Below, in pieces: positions 63,542-64,000 of a DNA stretch of 64,000 nt (positions within the stretch are counted from its first letter, which is position 1; each line of letters begins with the position of its first letter). Where the stretch lies: positions 1,529,001-1,593,000 of the forward strand of contig JAPYXD010000466.1 in assembly GCA_030998225.1 (NCBI GenBank), given 5' to 3'. The notes beneath the pieces are model-generated. The model made no database searches. It was not told where the DNA came from and saw nothing but the letters and a program-made list of their open reading frames with translations. The translations under genes were made by a program, and so were the position numbers. The DNA comes from Diplolepis rosae (lineage: Eukaryota > Arthropoda > Insecta > Hymenoptera > Diplolepididae).

Positions 63542-64000
63542 CTATCTAATCCAAAATTTTTTCGTCCATATATGACCCTTGCAATACTTTTCGCACTGTA
63601 TAGCATCCGCGAAGACTTCGGCTCCATAAAGCATGATGGACTCAGCGGTACCAAGCAACAAGCGTCTCACGCAAGGACGAGAGTCCCCGATTTTGGCCAT
63701 CATCCGGCTTAGAGACGATGTCACTTCGGCCGCCATGTCCGCTACCTTTCGTATTTGATCCCAGAAGGTGAGCTTTGTATCTAGCATCATTCCTAGGTAT
63801 CTGATAGCCGCTTTTGTTCCGGCGGTTACTTCACTGACCTGTATAGAAAACAGACGAGGAATCCTCTTCTTCGTGAGGAGCACGATCTCGATTTTAGTGA
63901 TCGCTAGCTCAAGCCCACGTTCTAGCATCCAGCGGCGCACACTAGACATAACCTGACCGAGGCATATCTGGTTAACATCGACATCCCATGCCGAAATAAC
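63542..64000 (-). pseudogene. Non-LTR retrotransposon RT thumb fragment (runs off window)
   Basis: Open from the window edge to 63542 on the minus strand: SSVRRWMLERGLELAITKIEIVLLTKKR, then IRYLGMMLDTKLTFWDQI, and AESIMLYGAEVFADAI. This is the post-catalytic RT region of R1/LOA-type elements. The catalytic YxDD would lie beyond 64000. It ends at 63542 without an obvious tail. Confidence 0.7.

Overview
This is an AT-rich piece of eukaryotic, almost certainly insect, nuclear DNA. A parasitoid or other hymenopteran is my best guess from the mix of R1-clade elements, several mariner lineages and env-bearing Gypsy elements, but that is inference. I found no intact host gene. The window is a dense, multiply nested transposable-element cluster in which insertion order can be read from target-site duplications (TSDs).

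1-5.2 kb: dispersed and tandem repeats, a 2.3 kb terminal-inverted-repeat (TIR) element, a foldback element and a mariner scrap. 5.2-27.0 kb: a dead Mutator-like transposase gene with the start of a DnaQ-type exonuclease domain. It is split by a probable solo LTR (TSD GTCT), which is split by a TIR element (TA target), which is split by a young 16 kb Gypsy/errantivirus-like element, 'element A' (TSD CCGT). Element A carries long, nearly identical LTRs, a tRNA-Leu primer site, a leader built of repeated modules, an extra small ORF rich in SUMO-interaction-like motifs, gag, a giant pol and a truncated env. A canonical -1 frameshift site with a pseudoknot lies in the gag/pol overlap. Pol holds a second RNase H domain of cellular RNase H1 type, while the native Gypsy RNase H looks degenerate.

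27-37 kb: mariner relics (one of DD41D type with long TIRs), hairpins and several satellite-like tandem repeats. 37-47 kb: a second dead transposase-family gene, interrupted by a Penelope-like tail (hammerhead-ribozyme-like core, 15 bp duplication). That tail holds a minus-strand errantivirus ('element D') with broken gag and pol but an uninterrupted env. 47.4-50 kb: a 5'-truncated R1-like element carrying a nearly intact mariner. 50.1-59.7 kb: a degenerate minus-strand errantivirus ('element E', related to D), split by an inverted copy of the same R1+mariner composite and by another deleted mariner. 61.9-63.1 kb: relics of a Maverick/Polinton-like packaging ATPase and its neighbour gene. 63.5-64 kb: a non-LTR reverse-transcriptase fragment running off the window.

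No pathway of cooperating host genes is visible. The functional units are the retroelements themselves. The nested errantivirus fragments make the locus a candidate piRNA-producing cluster, which only small-RNA data could show.
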